From: Chelonobacter oris
Lineage (GTDB): Bacteria; Pseudomonadota; Gammaproteobacteria; Enterobacterales; Pasteurellaceae
DNA length: 64,000 bases
Direction: 5' to 3'
NCBI RefSeq assembly: GCF_000772535.1
Contig: NZ_JSUM01000014.1
Location: 186,001-250,000 of the forward strand
Both the position numbers and the translations under genes were made by a program. The notes beneath the pieces were generated by a model. The model worked only from the letters and a program-made list of their open reading frames with translations. It was not told the DNA's origin and ran no database searches. Shown here one piece after another: positions 18,377-28,069 of the stretch (the first letter of the stretch is position 1; the number at the start of each line of letters is the position of its first letter).

Positions 18377-19435
18377 TCACTGCATACCCCCTAACATCTC
18401 CGCCGCTTGCAAGTTCTGAATCAGATTACGGCGATCCAAATCATGATGGTTACTGTCCAGCAGCTGCCGCCAATAACGACCCGCCTGTGGATAATCCCCT
18501 CGAGAGAAGGCATCTGCCGCCAGTAACGACAAGGCTCGCAGCTGATTCGGATTTTGTTGCAGCGACAAATCAAGCCAGGCTTTTGCCTTGTCAGTCAGTT
18601 TGTTATTCGATTGATAATAAAGTGCGGTTGCCGCCGCCGCCAGTAATTCACTGTCGGCACCGAGCAAATATTCGGCGCGGGAAAACGATTCCAACGCATT
18701 GGTATATTGCTCGTCCTGCAAGTAAGTTAAGCCTAACAGATACCAGTTTTCACCATGATTATGATCGACAGTCAACGCATTTTGCAACGCCTGCCGATGC
18801 TGACGGCGCTGTTCCTCCCCGCTTTGCACCACTGTTTGCGGCATTGCCGCCCCTTGCTGAAAAACGGCATAACGCGGCGTCAGGCAGTAAATCAATACCG
18901 CACTTGAAACTATCGCCAAACACAATCCCCCCGCCGGCAAAGTACGGCCAAACCACCTCGTCTGAACGGTGTTTTTTCGCTTCACTCCGCAAGGTTTGGC
19001 AAGTGCGTTTGCCGCCTGCGGCGCAATATCGGACTTATCTCTGCCGGCATTGCGCCACAACAACAAAAACGCCAACAGCAACAAAGCGAAAGGCGCACCC
19101 CACAATAATAAGGTTGTCGCTTTAAACGGCGGGTCATAACGCACAAAATCACCGAATCGGGCAGTCATTCGCTCAATAATCAGCTGATCGCTTTTGCCCT
19201 CGTCCGCCATTTTGTAGACTTCAAGCCGTAAATCGTAGGCTATCGGTGAATTGGATTCGACCAAATTTTGATTTTGGCATTGAGGACAGCGCAATGATTT
19301 TGCCAAATTGACCGCTCTGGCACGGGTTTCCGGCGATTGGAAGCGGTAAGTATCGACAATGTCGGCCTGTAACATTTCAAACGGAAACAGCACGCTGAGC
19401 GCCAGCCACAGCAACATACCGAAATAACGCCGCAT
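18377..19435 (-). CDS. Cytochrome c heme-lyase subunit CcmH/NrfF with C-terminal TPR domain
   Basis: Periplasmic thiol-reducing component of the cytochrome c heme lyase. A signal peptide (MRRYFGMLLWLALSVLFPFEMLQA) precedes a CcmH/NrfF domain with the redox motif LRCPQCQNQNL. Two membrane segments follow, then a periplasmic TPR region (WYLLGLTYLQDEQYTNALESFSRAEYLL) equal to NrfG or the C-terminal half of CcmH. It is 352 residues. AAGGAG seven bases before ATG 19435 fixes the start. Its place after nrfE and dsbE suggests it serves NrfA, including the unusual CxxCK heme. Either nrfF or ccmH would be a fair name. Confidence 0.88.
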   Translation of the reverse strand: MRRYFGMLLWLALSVLFPFEMLQADIVDTYRFQSPETRARAVNLAKSLRCPQCQNQNLVESNSPIAYDLRLEVYKMADEGKSDQLIIERMTARFGDFVRYDPPFKATTLLLWGAPFALLLLAFLLLWRNAGRDKSDIAPQAANALAKPCGVKRKNTVQTRWFGRTLPAGGLCLAIVSSAVLIYCLTPRYAVFQQGAAMPQTVVQSGEEQRRQHRQALQNALTVDHNHGENWYLLGLTYLQDEQYTNALESFSRAEYLLGADSELLAAAATALYYQSNNKLTDKAKAWLDLSLQQNPNQLRALSLLAADAFSRGDYPQAGRYWRQLLDSNHHDLDRRNLIQNLQAAEMLGGMQ

Positions 19436-19437
19436 GC

Positions 19438-19977
19438 TTATTTCTCCTTTTGCCCTAACTGTTCGAACAACGGCACAAACTGCCGTTGCCACACCTGTTG
19501 GTTCAACTCGCCGGCATAGCGGAAACGGATAACGCCGTTGCCGTCAATCAAATAGGTTTCAGGCGCGCCGTAAACGCCCAACGCCAACGCCAACCCGCCT
19601 TGCTGATCATGCAACACTTCGACGAAAGGGTTTCCCTTTTCAAGCAGCATTTGTCGTGCGGCTTGCGGATTATCACGATAGTTCAAGCCGTAAATCAGAA
19701 AACCCTGCCGCTTCAACCGCATTAAAAAGGGGTGCTCGACCAGACAACTCGGACACCAGCTGCCCCAAACATTCAACAGAAACGCTTGTGAGGGCAAAGT
19801 GCGGTTATCGATCTGCCGTGTCGGCTGCAACAAATCGGGCAGGCGGAATTCAGGCAGCGGTTTGCCCTGCTGTACCAACGCCAATTGCGACGGATCACGC
19901 TGTAGGCCGATAAACAGCATCAACGCTAAGGCAAACAGCCCCAACAGCGGCAAAAACAGTTTTAAACGGGTTTTCAT
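19438..19977 (-). CDS. dsbE: Periplasmic thiol:disulfide oxidoreductase DsbE/CcmG-like (NrfX)
   Basis: Membrane-anchored thioredoxin-like protein of 179 residues. One N-terminal anchor (LFLPLLGLFALALMLFIGL) precedes a thioredoxin fold with active site WGSWCPSC and the cis-Pro loop YGAPETYLID. It keeps apocytochrome cysteines reduced for heme attachment. The ATG at 19977 overlaps the nrfE stop by four bases (ATGA). The longer frame to 20061 lies inside nrfE and is discarded. Confidence 0.93.
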   Translation of the reverse strand: MKTRLKLFLPLLGLFALALMLFIGLQRDPSQLALVQQGKPLPEFRLPDLLQPTRQIDNRTLPSQAFLLNVWGSWCPSCLVEHPFLMRLKRQGFLIYGLNYRDNPQAARQMLLEKGNPFVEVLHDQQGGLALALGVYGAPETYLIDGNGVIRFRYAGELNQQVWQRQFVPLFEQLGQKEK

Positions 19978-21854
19978 GCATTTTCCTTCCCGGCTCGATA
20001 ACGCAGTACGACGGCAGAAAATGCCGCCAATACCATTAAGATACCGCCGCCCCATAGCCATTGGATCAACGGTTTGTAGTGAAAACCGAAAGCATACTGC
20101 TGTTCGGGGGATTTATCGCCCAACACCACATACAAATCGCCGAGTAATCCCGGTTTGATCGCTACTTCGCTCATCATGCCGTTGCGAATATCATAAAAAC
20201 GTTTTTCCGGATACAGTGCAAAGCGTTTATCGTTTGCCGTTACCGTCAGCAGTGCGGTTTCGGTGGTATAGTTGGCGGCAAGGCGGTATTCGCTGTCGAC
20301 AAAATCAAAGCGGTAGCCGTGCAGTTGTGCGCTTTCGCCCTTTGTCATTTTAATGCCCAAATCAGACGAATAATACCCGCTCATCATTGTTGCCGTCACG
20401 ACCAACGCCAATCCGCCGTGCCCCAACACCATCGCAAGTGCGGTTTGCAAATGCTGCCGACGATAGGCTCGCACCACATAGCGCACCAAACTGAACAAGA
20501 GCCAACATGCCAATAAAGTGAATAAAAACGGCAAGAACTGCCATTGTTTCAACGGATCCAGCCGAATATTCCAACCGATAAGCCCGAGCGTACACAGCAA
20601 GGCGGCAGCCAAACCGAATAAATACGGTTTGCGTCCGTTTAGCCGAAACAGCATTGTCAATAAACACAGCAACACCAACGGAATAAACACCGTATTGAAA
20701 TACGGCGCGCCGACAGAAATCGAGCCGAAACCAAACGCTGCGAACAATAACGGATAAAACGTTCCGAGTAGAACGCTGAAGGCGGCAACTGCCGTGAGCA
20801 CATTCAACAGCAATAAGCCGCTTTGCGGTGAGAACCAACGCCACTGCACGCGTGCCTGTTCGGTTTTGGCATTCAGCGCAAACACCGCCAAGCCTGTCGC
20901 ACTAAACACAACAAACATCAGTAACAGCGCATACCCCCGTGACGGATCGATGGAAAAGGCGTGTACCGAGGTAATCACGCCGGAGCGAACGATAAATGTC
21001 CCCAACAGTGAAGCGGAGAAGGTCAACAGCGACAACAGCAGGCTCCAATACGGGTATAACCCTTGCCGTTCGGTTGCGATTAAACTGTGAATCAAGCCTA
21101 ATCCGAGCAACCAAGGAATTAATGATGCATTTTCCACCGGATCCCAAAACCACCAGCCCCCCCAGCCCAATTCATAATACGCCCACCATGCACCGAGCAA
21201 AATCCCGCCGCTCAGCCAGCCCCAACTGAGCAATGCCCAACTGCGGCTGTCAGCGGCAAACCGTTTACTCTCGGTTTTGCTCAACAAGGCGACAATGGAT
21301 AAGGCGAAATTCAGCGCAAATCCGACATAGCCCAGATACAGCAACGGCGGATGAAAAACCAAGGCGATATCCTGCAACATCGGATTGAGATCACGCCCCT
21401 GAAACGGCGCCGGAAACAGGCGTTCAAACGGATCGGATAAGATCAGGGTATACAGGCAAAGTGCGGTATAGAGCAGCGCCAAAACCGCCACCACCTTAGC
21501 CTTAAACAGCGGATCCGGTGTACGGCCGAAATAGGCGAACAACAGCGTCCACAGTGAAAGTGTTACCAACCAAAACAGCATGGATCCTTCGTGTCCGCCC
21601 CACGTCGCCGCCAATTTAAACAACAACGGCAATTCGCTATTTGAATGGGCGGCAACATACAGTACCGAAAAATCATCTTGTGCGAAGCTATATGCCAAGA
21701 TGCCGATCGCAGATAACGCAAACAGGAATAATAATAACGACAACCAACCGAGCGGCAATATCGCATTTTTTTTCGCAAAAAACGGCGGCAGCAACAGCAA
21801 AAGTGCGGTCACGCCACTGCAAATTAACGCCAAATAGCCGATTTCAGGAAGCAT
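19974..21854 (-). CDS. nrfE: Cytochrome c heme lyase subunit NrfE (CcmF family)
   Basis: Large polytopic protein that attaches heme to apocytochrome c. About 626 residues with many membrane segments. The tryptophan-rich periplasmic WWD motif is GWGGWWFWDPVENASLIPWL, and the heme-ligand histidines are in conserved loops such as VFHPPLLYLGYVGF. Being next to nrfD suggests a heme lyase dedicated to NrfA rather than a general CcmF. An in-frame TTG six codons upstream (21872) is possible, but the ATG at 21854 gives the family start MLPEIGYLALI. Confidence 0.92.
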   Translation of the reverse strand: MLPEIGYLALICSGVTALLLLLPPFFAKKNAILPLGWLSLLLFLFALSAIGILAYSFAQDDFSVLYVAAHSNSELPLLFKLAATWGGHEGSMLFWLVTLSLWTLLFAYFGRTPDPLFKAKVVAVLALLYTALCLYTLILSDPFERLFPAPFQGRDLNPMLQDIALVFHPPLLYLGYVGFALNFALSIVALLSKTESKRFAADSRSWALLSWGWLSGGILLGAWWAYYELGWGGWWFWDPVENASLIPWLLGLGLIHSLIATERQGLYPYWSLLLSLLTFSASLLGTFIVRSGVITSVHAFSIDPSRGYALLLMFVVFSATGLAVFALNAKTEQARVQWRWFSPQSGLLLLNVLTAVAAFSVLLGTFYPLLFAAFGFGSISVGAPYFNTVFIPLVLLCLLTMLFRLNGRKPYLFGLAAALLCTLGLIGWNIRLDPLKQWQFLPFLFTLLACWLLFSLVRYVVRAYRRQHLQTALAMVLGHGGLALVVTATMMSGYYSSDLGIKMTKGESAQLHGYRFDFVDSEYRLAANYTTETALLTVTANDKRFALYPEKRFYDIRNGMMSEVAIKPGLLGDLYVVLGDKSPEQQYAFGFHYKPLIQWLWGGGILMVLAAFSAVVLRYRAGKENA

Positions 21855-21924
21855 AATTTGGTTTTCACTCAATCAATAAAAAAGCGGGATGAAGCCGACA
21901 ACATCCCGCCGTTCCGACAATTTG

Positions 21925-22887
21925 TCATGCCAGCGTCATTTGTCCGGTGTAGAGGATAAAAAAGCGCAGACAAAATACCCCGAACAGGGTGCAAAGTGCG
22001 GTAAAGACAATAAATCCTTTACGGTGTTTAAGCATTTCACTACCGACGGCACTCAGCAATAAAGGCAACAGTAAACCGATTGACACCACGCCTATCCAAA
22101 AGACCCAAGCCCAAAACCCGCCGCCGATTGCAGTTACCATCGCAACCGTTTTTTGCCCGCCGCCGAAATAAAGCCCGACAAAGAAGGCAAATAACAGGAA
22201 AAGCTCAATCAAAACCACCGGCGTTTCAACCTTATGCAAGAAACCGACGGAAGCGGAATGCGTCGACTCGCGGCAGCCCCACACCGCCGCCAGCAACAGC
22301 GCGGCAATCCCCGACGAAGTGCCGGATGCCAGAAATAAAATCGGCAATACCGGATTATTCAGCATCGGGTAGCTGATCAGCGCCGATAGCAGGAAGCCGG
22401 TATAAGCGCCCAGCAAAACGGACAATAAAATCAAAATCAGCTCAATCGGATTACTCCATTTTTCAACGCCGTTAATGATTTTCGTCACGAAACCCAACGC
22501 CGGTACATAGCGTTCGATCCAATCGGCAAGCAAATGCTTAAACACAATAGCCAGCCATAAAAACAGGAACAGCATATAGATTTGAAACAGCATCACCCCC
22601 ATCGACATCACCGAGTGCGGTTGATAATTAAACATCAACAGCCAAAATGTCCACGGTTTGGTCAAATGGAAAATCAAAATCGTCAAGCCGACAATCAGGC
22701 TGACAGGCGCAATAATCGCCGCACTGCGAATAATATTGTTACGGTCGGCATCACCGTCTGCGACAATTCGGCTGCGTTTCAACAGCACCGCCAACAGCGT
22801 AGCACCGGCAGAAATGCCTAACAGGAAAAGATAAATCGCAATGATTTCATCCCATACAAGTGACGGGAAGTGGAATGGATCGTTCAT
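21925..22887 (-). CDS. nrfD: Nitrite reductase quinol-oxidising membrane subunit NrfD
   Basis: Polytopic membrane protein of 320 residues, predicted to oxidise menaquinol and pass electrons through NrfC and NrfB to the NrfA nitrite reductase. It begins MNDPFHFPSLVWDEIIAIYLF and contains eight or so hydrophobic helices of the NrfD/PsrC family. Its start overlaps the nrfC stop by four bases. A 70-base gap separates it from nrfE. Confidence 0.95.
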   Translation of the reverse strand: MNDPFHFPSLVWDEIIAIYLFLLGISAGATLLAVLLKRSRIVADGDADRNNIIRSAAIIAPVSLIVGLTILIFHLTKPWTFWLLMFNYQPHSVMSMGVMLFQIYMLFLFLWLAIVFKHLLADWIERYVPALGFVTKIINGVEKWSNPIELILILLSVLLGAYTGFLLSALISYPMLNNPVLPILFLASGTSSGIAALLLAAVWGCRESTHSASVGFLHKVETPVVLIELFLLFAFFVGLYFGGGQKTVAMVTAIGGGFWAWVFWIGVVSIGLLLPLLLSAVGSEMLKHRKGFIVFTALCTLFGVFCLRFFILYTGQMTLA

Positions 22888-23561
22888 CGTCTGATCTCCC
22901 CTGCTTTAGCCGGTACATGATATAAATTCGGTTTGGTACCCAGTTCGACTTTGGTTTGATATACCTGTTTTTCTCGAATTTGACGGGAAATCTCACTGTT
23001 CGGATCGTCCAAATCGCCGAATGTCAGTGCCTTGGTCGGACAGGCTTCAACACAGGCGGGCAAACGTCCTTTCGCTAAATTGGTATCACGGCAGAAATTG
23101 CATTTGTCGGCGGCTTTGGTTTCCGGATGGATAAAGCGCACCCGATACGGACAAACGGCAATGCAATACTGACAGCCGATGCACAGATCGGCTTTCACAT
23201 CGACAATGCCGCTGGACATATCAATAAACGACGCGCCGGTCGGACAGACGTGTACGCAAGGCGCATTACTGCAATGCTGGCAAGAGTGGCGGTAAAATTC
23301 ATAGGTTACGTCGGGAAACTCCCCTTGCGGTTCTCCGCGGATAATTTCCAGACGTGAAACGCCTTCGGGTACACGGTTGACTTCACGACAGGCGTCCATG
23401 CACGCGGTACAGCCGATACAACGTTTTTCGTCGTGCAGCATACCGTAACGTACATCGTTAATCGTCAAAGTCTGAGCCAGACTTTGTGCGGGTTTTCCGG
23501 TCATCAGGATAAGCGCTCCTGCCCCGATGCCGGAAACAAAGTTTCGGCGAGAGCAACTCAT
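22884..23561 (-). CDS. nrfC: Nitrite reductase iron-sulfur protein NrfC
   Basis: Periplasmic electron carrier with four 4Fe-4S clusters. The N-terminus carries a twin-arginine signal (SRRNFVSGIGAGALIL), so it is probably exported folded by Tat. Ferredoxin-type cysteine groups are CIGCTACMDAC, CQHCSNAPCVHVCP, CIGCQYCIAVCP and CNFC...CVEACP. It is 225 residues. Both ends overlap neighbours by four bases (ATGA), indicating translational coupling in nrfBCD. Confidence 0.96.
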   Translation of the reverse strand: MSCSRRNFVSGIGAGALILMTGKPAQSLAQTLTINDVRYGMLHDEKRCIGCTACMDACREVNRVPEGVSRLEIIRGEPQGEFPDVTYEFYRHSCQHCSNAPCVHVCPTGASFIDMSSGIVDVKADLCIGCQYCIAVCPYRVRFIHPETKAADKCNFCRDTNLAKGRLPACVEACPTKALTFGDLDDPNSEISRQIREKQVYQTKVELGTKPNLYHVPAKAGEIRR

Positions 23562-24166
23562 TTGGGATCCTTATTCTGAATAACAGATTTCCGGTTAGTC
23601 TTTTCATCTAATAACGCTTGTTGTTTACCGTGGCAGTCAACGCACAATTTTACTTGATCTTTATGCGGAATATCCTGCATCGGATCGGTTTTCGGATGCA
23701 AAGTATGACAGCTGGCACACGGTAGTTTCATGGCGTGCACATCATGCGCCCATAAGCTTTCACGCAATTTTTCCGGCTGATGACAAGAAAAACAGACCTG
23801 ATTTTGCTCCCGCACACTGTACATCGGCGTTTTGCCGTCAAAAATATCACCGTGGAAACGCATCACATCTTTCACTCCACGCCGGTGATCTTCGGAAATA
23901 TTGCCGTGACAACTGACACAGTTTATCGGTTTGCCGGTTGACGGATTGCTCTTGCTCAAATGGACGCCGTGAAACTGTTCGTCATTAAATTTATGGCACT
24001 GTGCGCAATATTTATTCGGATCACGTTGATTGTCGAGCGACGGCTGATACGTCAATTCATTGCTCATTTGTGCGCCGACATCTGCCGCCGAACCCGTTGT
24101 CGCCAACAAAGCCGCACCTAAAACGGCTATCATTCCGACAGCCTTTAACAGAATATTTGCCCTCAT
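23558..24166 (-). CDS. nrfB: Pentaheme cytochrome c NrfB
   Basis: Periplasmic electron donor to NrfA. A signal peptide ends near GSAA. Five CxxCH heme sites are visible: CAQCH, CVSCH, CFSCH, CASCH and CVDCH. It is 202 residues. The start has a good GAGGAAGAG site upstream. A USS hairpin lies in the 77-base gap after nrfA, so relative expression of NrfA and NrfB may be tuned there. Confidence 0.96.
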   Translation of the reverse strand: MRANILLKAVGMIAVLGAALLATTGSAADVGAQMSNELTYQPSLDNQRDPNKYCAQCHKFNDEQFHGVHLSKSNPSTGKPINCVSCHGNISEDHRRGVKDVMRFHGDIFDGKTPMYSVREQNQVCFSCHQPEKLRESLWAHDVHAMKLPCASCHTLHPKTDPMQDIPHKDQVKLCVDCHGKQQALLDEKTNRKSVIQNKDPK

Positions 24167-24203
24167 TATCTCTTCCTCAATATTAAATGGTTATTCGGGT
24201 CGC

Positions 24204-24233
24204 TACCGCACTTTAGCCTATAAAAGTGCGGTA
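24204..24233. promoter_or_regulatory. Paired-USS hairpin between nrfA and nrfB
   Basis: TACCGCACTTT (24204-24214) and AAAGTGCGGTA (24223-24233) form a perfect 11-base stem with an 8-base loop. It starts shortly after the nrfA stop. The leftward side reads AGCGACCCGAATAACC, with no T run, so it should not terminate fully. A role as a transcript-stabilising or partial attenuating hairpin is inference. Confidence 0.6.
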
Positions 24234-24243
24234 CGCTTCGCCA

Positions 24244-25695
24244 TTATTCACTAATCAAGCCTTTCTCTTTGGCTTCTTTATCCCATTGAGGTACGAGGGT
24301 TTTCAAAAATTCGTCTTTTGCTTTTTTCTCTTTTTCATAATCAATCCCCATCACTGCCTGCGCTTTTTCTTTGGTTGAAATGTCAGGTATAACGACAGGC
24401 TGGCCGACATGGTGGGCGCTCAGTACACGCGCCAGTTTAACCCGAGCATCCCCCGCTTTGTCGATACCGGTTCCCAACACGCGCAACATCACGTCCGGTG
24501 CGTGCATATAACCGCCGTGACTGGCGGCGGCATAATCCCAGCGCCATTGGGCATGACGAATATCCTGTAATGCGGATTTCATTTCATCTTCGCTTGCGCC
24601 CGCATCCCATGCCGCTTTCGCTTCAAAATGCGCTTGCACCAACTGATCTTCCAAGCGGACCATCACATCTTTCACTTCATGCTTACGCGATGCCACAATG
24701 CCCTGCAATTTTTCTTTGCTTTGATCGTGGCAGTTGGCACAGGTATTTTCAAACGCATCGAACGGATTGCCGATTTTATGATCGGTAAAGACTTTGCCGT
24801 CGGCCGTTTGTGTTTTCGGCATGTGGCAGTCAATACAAGTTACCCCGTTTTTGCCGTGCATACCGGCAGACCAGATTTCAAAATCAGGGTGCTGCGCCTT
24901 CAGCATCGGCGCTTTGGACAGAGAATGAATCCAGTCGTGGAAACCGATTTCATCATAATAGGTTTCGATTTGATCTACCGTGGTGCCTTTATCCCAAGGG
25001 AAGGTCACCGCCTTGGTATCGCCTGCAAAATAGTATTCCACGTGGCAGTTGGCACAAACCGCAGCCCGTTGATCGGTTTTATCCAAATTGGCAAACGGTT
25101 CGCCGATTTTGTCTAATGCGCGCAGCACATGCGGACGAGCAATTCGCAATGCCGGTTTGCCTTCGGCAAAGTCGGCAGACGTGGTATCGTGACAGTCGGC
25201 ACAGCCGATGGAATTGACAACTTCAGCCCCGCCTTTCGCCCATTTTCCGCTGAAATAACCGTCTTCCCCCCATTCGGCAATCAAACGCGGTACATCTGGC
25301 CCTTTACACGTCCAACACGCCATCGGCTGCGGTCCGTCATTCGGTCCGGTCGGTGCGCCGGTACGCAAAATTTCCCGTACATCTTTGATCGCATAAAAAT
25401 GACCGCGCGGCTTATTATAATCGTGAGAAAACAAGTAACCGCCCCACAAAACAACCATACGGGGATCTTCTTCCAACGCCGATACGATTTCATCGGATTC
25501 GGAAGTGGCTTTCCAACCGTTAAATTGCAGCGGATATTTTTCTGCAAATTGCTGATTGTTTGACTGAATAACAACATTTGGATTGGCTTCGGCTTTTTGT
25601 TCTTCCGCCATGACATTTTGTGCAGCAAACCAACCGCCGCCGATTAAAGCAACAGTGCCTAAAAGCGAGGTCAGTTTTTGTTTTGCCATATTCAC
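24244..25695 (-). CDS. nrfA: Ammonia-forming cytochrome c nitrite reductase NrfA
   Basis: Periplasmic pentaheme enzyme reducing nitrite to ammonia with six electrons. The signal peptide ends around NVMAEEQ. The catalytic heme uses the distinctive CWTCK motif (residues 127-131). Four ordinary sites follow: CADCH, CANCH, CIDCH and CANCH. It is 483 residues. The frame starts with GTG at 25695, eight bases after GGAGG; an ATG two codons later (25689) is less well placed. It is the first gene of the nrf operon, with an FNR-like box upstream. Confidence 0.97.
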   Translation of the reverse strand: MNMAKQKLTSLLGTVALIGGGWFAAQNVMAEEQKAEANPNVVIQSNNQQFAEKYPLQFNGWKATSESDEIVSALEEDPRMVVLWGGYLFSHDYNKPRGHFYAIKDVREILRTGAPTGPNDGPQPMACWTCKGPDVPRLIAEWGEDGYFSGKWAKGGAEVVNSIGCADCHDTTSADFAEGKPALRIARPHVLRALDKIGEPFANLDKTDQRAAVCANCHVEYYFAGDTKAVTFPWDKGTTVDQIETYYDEIGFHDWIHSLSKAPMLKAQHPDFEIWSAGMHGKNGVTCIDCHMPKTQTADGKVFTDHKIGNPFDAFENTCANCHDQSKEKLQGIVASRKHEVKDVMVRLEDQLVQAHFEAKAAWDAGASEDEMKSALQDIRHAQWRWDYAAASHGGYMHAPDVMLRVLGTGIDKAGDARVKLARVLSAHHVGQPVVIPDISTKEKAQAVMGIDYEKEKKAKDEFLKTLVPQWDKEAKEKGLISE

Positions 25696-25850
25696 GATAA
25701 TTTCCTCCGTAGAGACTTTCCCACAAGAATTAGAGTTAAAATGCCGTGTCAGCCGTCTGTCCGAATGCTAACATTGCAATAATCGGTTAAAGTTCTTCGA
25801 AGTTAAATTAGCAAATACCCTTATATTTTGCATAGATATATTCGTGATAT

Positions 25851-25864
25851 TTGTTTTTGATCAA
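25851..25864 (-). promoter_or_regulatory. FNR-like box upstream of nrfA
   Basis: On the plus strand TTGTT-TTTG-ATCAA, one mismatch from TTGAT-N4-ATCAA. Reading leftward, TATAAG at 25820-25825 is a suitable -10, and a start near 25816 would place the box at about -41, as for FNR-activated nrf promoters. The rest of the 285-base gap to lipA holds the lipA terminator and no gene. Confidence 0.6.
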
Positions 25865-25912
25865 ACTTATCAAACAAAATACCTCTAAATGAGTACTCGC
25901 CATGCATAAAAA

Positions 25913-25950
25913 AACCGCACTTTCAGCCTAAAAAAACAGCAAGTGCGGTT
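25913..25950 (-). terminator. Paired-USS terminator after lipA
   Basis: AACCGCACTT and AAGTGCGGTT form a 10-base stem with an 18-base loop. Read leftward, as from lipA, the stem is followed by a run of eight T, so it is a convincing intrinsic terminator built from two USSs. Confidence 0.85.
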
Positions 25951-25981
25951 AGTTATTATTAATGCTATCAATAAGTAAGGA

Positions 25982-26944
25982 TTATTTGACTTCCATGCCC
26001 TGCGCCTGTAAATCCGCATGGTATGACGAACGTACAAACGGGCCGCAAGCGGCATGTTCGAAGCCCATAGCAACGGCCTTCTGTTTCATTTCGTCAAATT
26101 CCGTCGGCGAAACATAGCGATCCACCGGTAAATGGTGGCGGCTCGGCTGCAAATATTGCCCCAAGGTCAGCATAGTAACGCCGTTATTGCGTAAATCCTG
26201 CATCACCGCCAAAATTTCACTGTTGGTTTCTCCTAAGCCGACCATTAAACCGGATTTAGTCGGAATGTGCGGAAACAATGCCTTAAACTCGCGCAACAAA
26301 CGCAACGACCACTGATAATCGGCACCCGGGCGGATCTCTTTATACAGGCGAGGAATATTCTCCAGATTATGATTGAACACATCCGGCGGATTTTTAGCCA
26401 AAATATCTAAGGCGACATCAATCTTACCTCGAAAGTCAGGCACTAAAATTTCAATCTTAATCGCCGGATTCAACTCGCGAATCGCTTTGACACACTCGCC
26501 AAAATGTGCCGCCCCCCCGTCCCGTAAATCATCACGATCGACTGAAGTGATTACTACATAGCGCAGCTTCATATCACGGATGGTCATGGCCAGCTTTCTC
26601 GGTTCGTCCTGATCCGGCGGCAGCGGCTTGCCGTGCGCAACGTCACAGAACGGACAACGACGGGTACAAATCGCGCCTAAGATCATAAAGGTTGCGGTAC
26701 CGTGATTGAAACATTCCGCCAGATTCGGGCAAGACGCTTCTTCACAGACCGAATGCAACCCATGCTTGCGCATTGCATTTTTGATTCCTTCGATTTTCGC
26801 ACTACTGGCAGGCAATTTTATCTTCATCCAAGCAGGTTTCGGCAGCAGCTCTTGATCGGGATTGATGTTTTTGACCGGAATAATTGATGTTTTGGCCGCA
26901 TCGCGATATTTCACGCCACGCTCCATTTTAAAAGGTTTACCCAT
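25982..26944 (-). CDS. lipA: Lipoyl synthase LipA
   Basis: Radical SAM enzyme that inserts two sulfurs into the protein-bound octanoyl chain to make lipoate. It is 320 residues. The auxiliary cluster ligands are in [12 protein letters not shown], and the radical SAM cluster uses CTRRCPFC. The N-terminus [18 protein letters not shown] resembles other proteobacterial LipA. It follows lipB in the same direction with an 18-base gap and ends at a USS terminator. Confidence 0.97.
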   Translation of the reverse strand: MGKPFKMERGVKYRDAAKTSIIPVKNINPDQELLPKPAWMKIKLPASSAKIEGIKNAMRKHGLHSVCEEASCPNLAECFNHGTATFMILGAICTRRCPFCDVAHGKPLPPDQDEPRKLAMTIRDMKLRYVVITSVDRDDLRDGGAAHFGECVKAIRELNPAIKIEILVPDFRGKIDVALDILAKNPPDVFNHNLENIPRLYKEIRPGADYQWSLRLLREFKALFPHIPTKSGLMVGLGETNSEILAVMQDLRNNGVTMLTLGQYLQPSRHHLPVDRYVSPTEFDEMKQKAVAMGFEHAACGPFVRSSYHADLQAQGMEVK

Positions 26945-26962
26945 TGCTATACTCGATTTATT

Positions 26963-27643
26963 TTAATGGTCGGAAAGAGTGTCCGAATATCGGATCTGCC
27001 GATAATCCATTACGTTAATAAAATGTTGCAGTAATTGTGGAGCAACCTGTTCGCAAAGTAAAGCCTGATCGCCGATTAATTCGCTCAGCTGGCACATTTC
27101 CAGCCCGGCATAACCGCACGGATTAATATAATGGAACGGCGTTAAATCCATATTGATGTTCAATGCCAAGCCATGAAAAGAGCAGCCGCGCCGAATACGC
27201 AGCCCCAGAGAACAGATTTTTCGTCCGTCGACATAAACCCCCGGCGCATCGGCTTTGGCACAGGCTTTAATGCCATAATCGGCTAGTGTTTCAATCACGC
27301 AATTTTCCAATGCCGATACCAGATGGCGGACACTGAAATCGTGGTTGTCCTGCGCTTTTTTACGCTTGATGTCCAGCAACACATACATCACTTGTTGCCC
27401 GGGTGCATGATAGGTAATCTGCCCGCCGCGATCCGACTGTACCACCGGAATCGCAGAATGTTGCAGCAAATGCTCCGCTTTTCCCGCCTGCCCTTGGGTA
27501 AACACCGGCAGGTGCTGCACCAGCCAGATTTCATCGACAGTCTCCTCGGTGCGATTATCGGTAAACTGTTGCATTTGCCGCCATACCGTTTGATAAGGTT
27601 TCAGCCCCAATCGACGTACAATCAGCCGTTCGGCAAGTTGCAT
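26963..27643 (-). CDS. lipB: Octanoyltransferase LipB
   Basis: Transfers octanoyl from acyl-carrier protein to lipoyl domains, the step before LipA. It is 226 residues. Visible family features are [20 protein letters not shown], the [16 protein letters not shown] segment, [19 protein letters not shown] with the catalytic lysine region altered only in flanks, and the [13 protein letters not shown] Cys. ATG 27643 follows AGAGGAG. The 50 bases upstream hold a USS and the end of ybeD. Confidence 0.95.
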   Translation of the reverse strand: MQLAERLIVRRLGLKPYQTVWRQMQQFTDNRTEETVDEIWLVQHLPVFTQGQAGKAEHLLQHSAIPVVQSDRGGQITYHAPGQQVMYVLLDIKRKKAQDNHDFSVRHLVSALENCVIETLADYGIKACAKADAPGVYVDGRKICSLGLRIRRGCSFHGLALNINMDLTPFHYINPCGYAGLEMCQLSELIGDQALLCEQVAPQLLQHFINVMDYRQIRYSDTLSDH

Positions 27644-27693
27644 GACGCACTCCTCTTTTACATTGTTGCTACCGCACTTTGGCAGTCATTTTG

Positions 27694-27960
27694 CTATAAT
27701 ACCATTCTGACAATATCAATTTCCGCCAATTCTTTATACAGGGTTTCGATCTGCTCGACATTATCCGCTCTTACCGTAATCGAAACGGAGTGGTAGTTTC
27801 CCTTACTGCTCGGCTTGATTGTCGGGACATAATCGCCCGGAATGTGCTTTTGCACTACGGCAAGCACTTTATCCTGCAATTCAGGCTGTGCCAGCCCCAT
27901 TACTTTATACGGAAAATCACAAGGGAACTCCAGCAGTTCGTGTAATTTGGTTTTTTGCAT
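27694..27960 (-). CDS. ybeD: UPF0250 / DUF493 protein YbeD
   Basis: Small conserved protein of 88 residues with an ACT-like ferredoxin fold; no firm function. The start at 27960 gives [20 protein letters not shown], the usual N-terminus. It lies between dacA and lipB, the same order as E. coli dacA-ybeD-lipB. The frame extends upstream through the dacA terminator and is not coding there. Confidence 0.92.
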   Translation of the reverse strand: MQKTKLHELLEFPCDFPYKVMGLAQPELQDKVLAVVQKHIPGDYVPTIKPSSKGNYHSVSITVRADNVEQIETLYKELAEIDIVRMVL

Positions 27961-27989
27961 ATTTTTCCTCTTTTCCTCAATAAACGAAT

Positions 27990-28014
27990 TAAAAATCCCT
28001 GCAAAGCAGGGATT
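27990..28014 (-). terminator. Intrinsic terminator after dacA
   Basis: AATCCCTGC, loop AAA, GCAGGGATT; read leftward it is followed by TTTTTAATT. It separates the dacA transcript from ybeD-lipB-lipA. Confidence 0.85.
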
Positions 28015-28069
28015 GATTGTTATGTGAATATGGCGATTTCTCCGCTCGAATTCAAGGCTTGTACCCAAC

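Noticed and set aside
18377-19435. Unusual new fusion of NrfF with NrfG
   Set aside because: Full-length CcmH of E. coli already joins the same two domains, so the architecture is known; only its placement in the nrf operon is of note.
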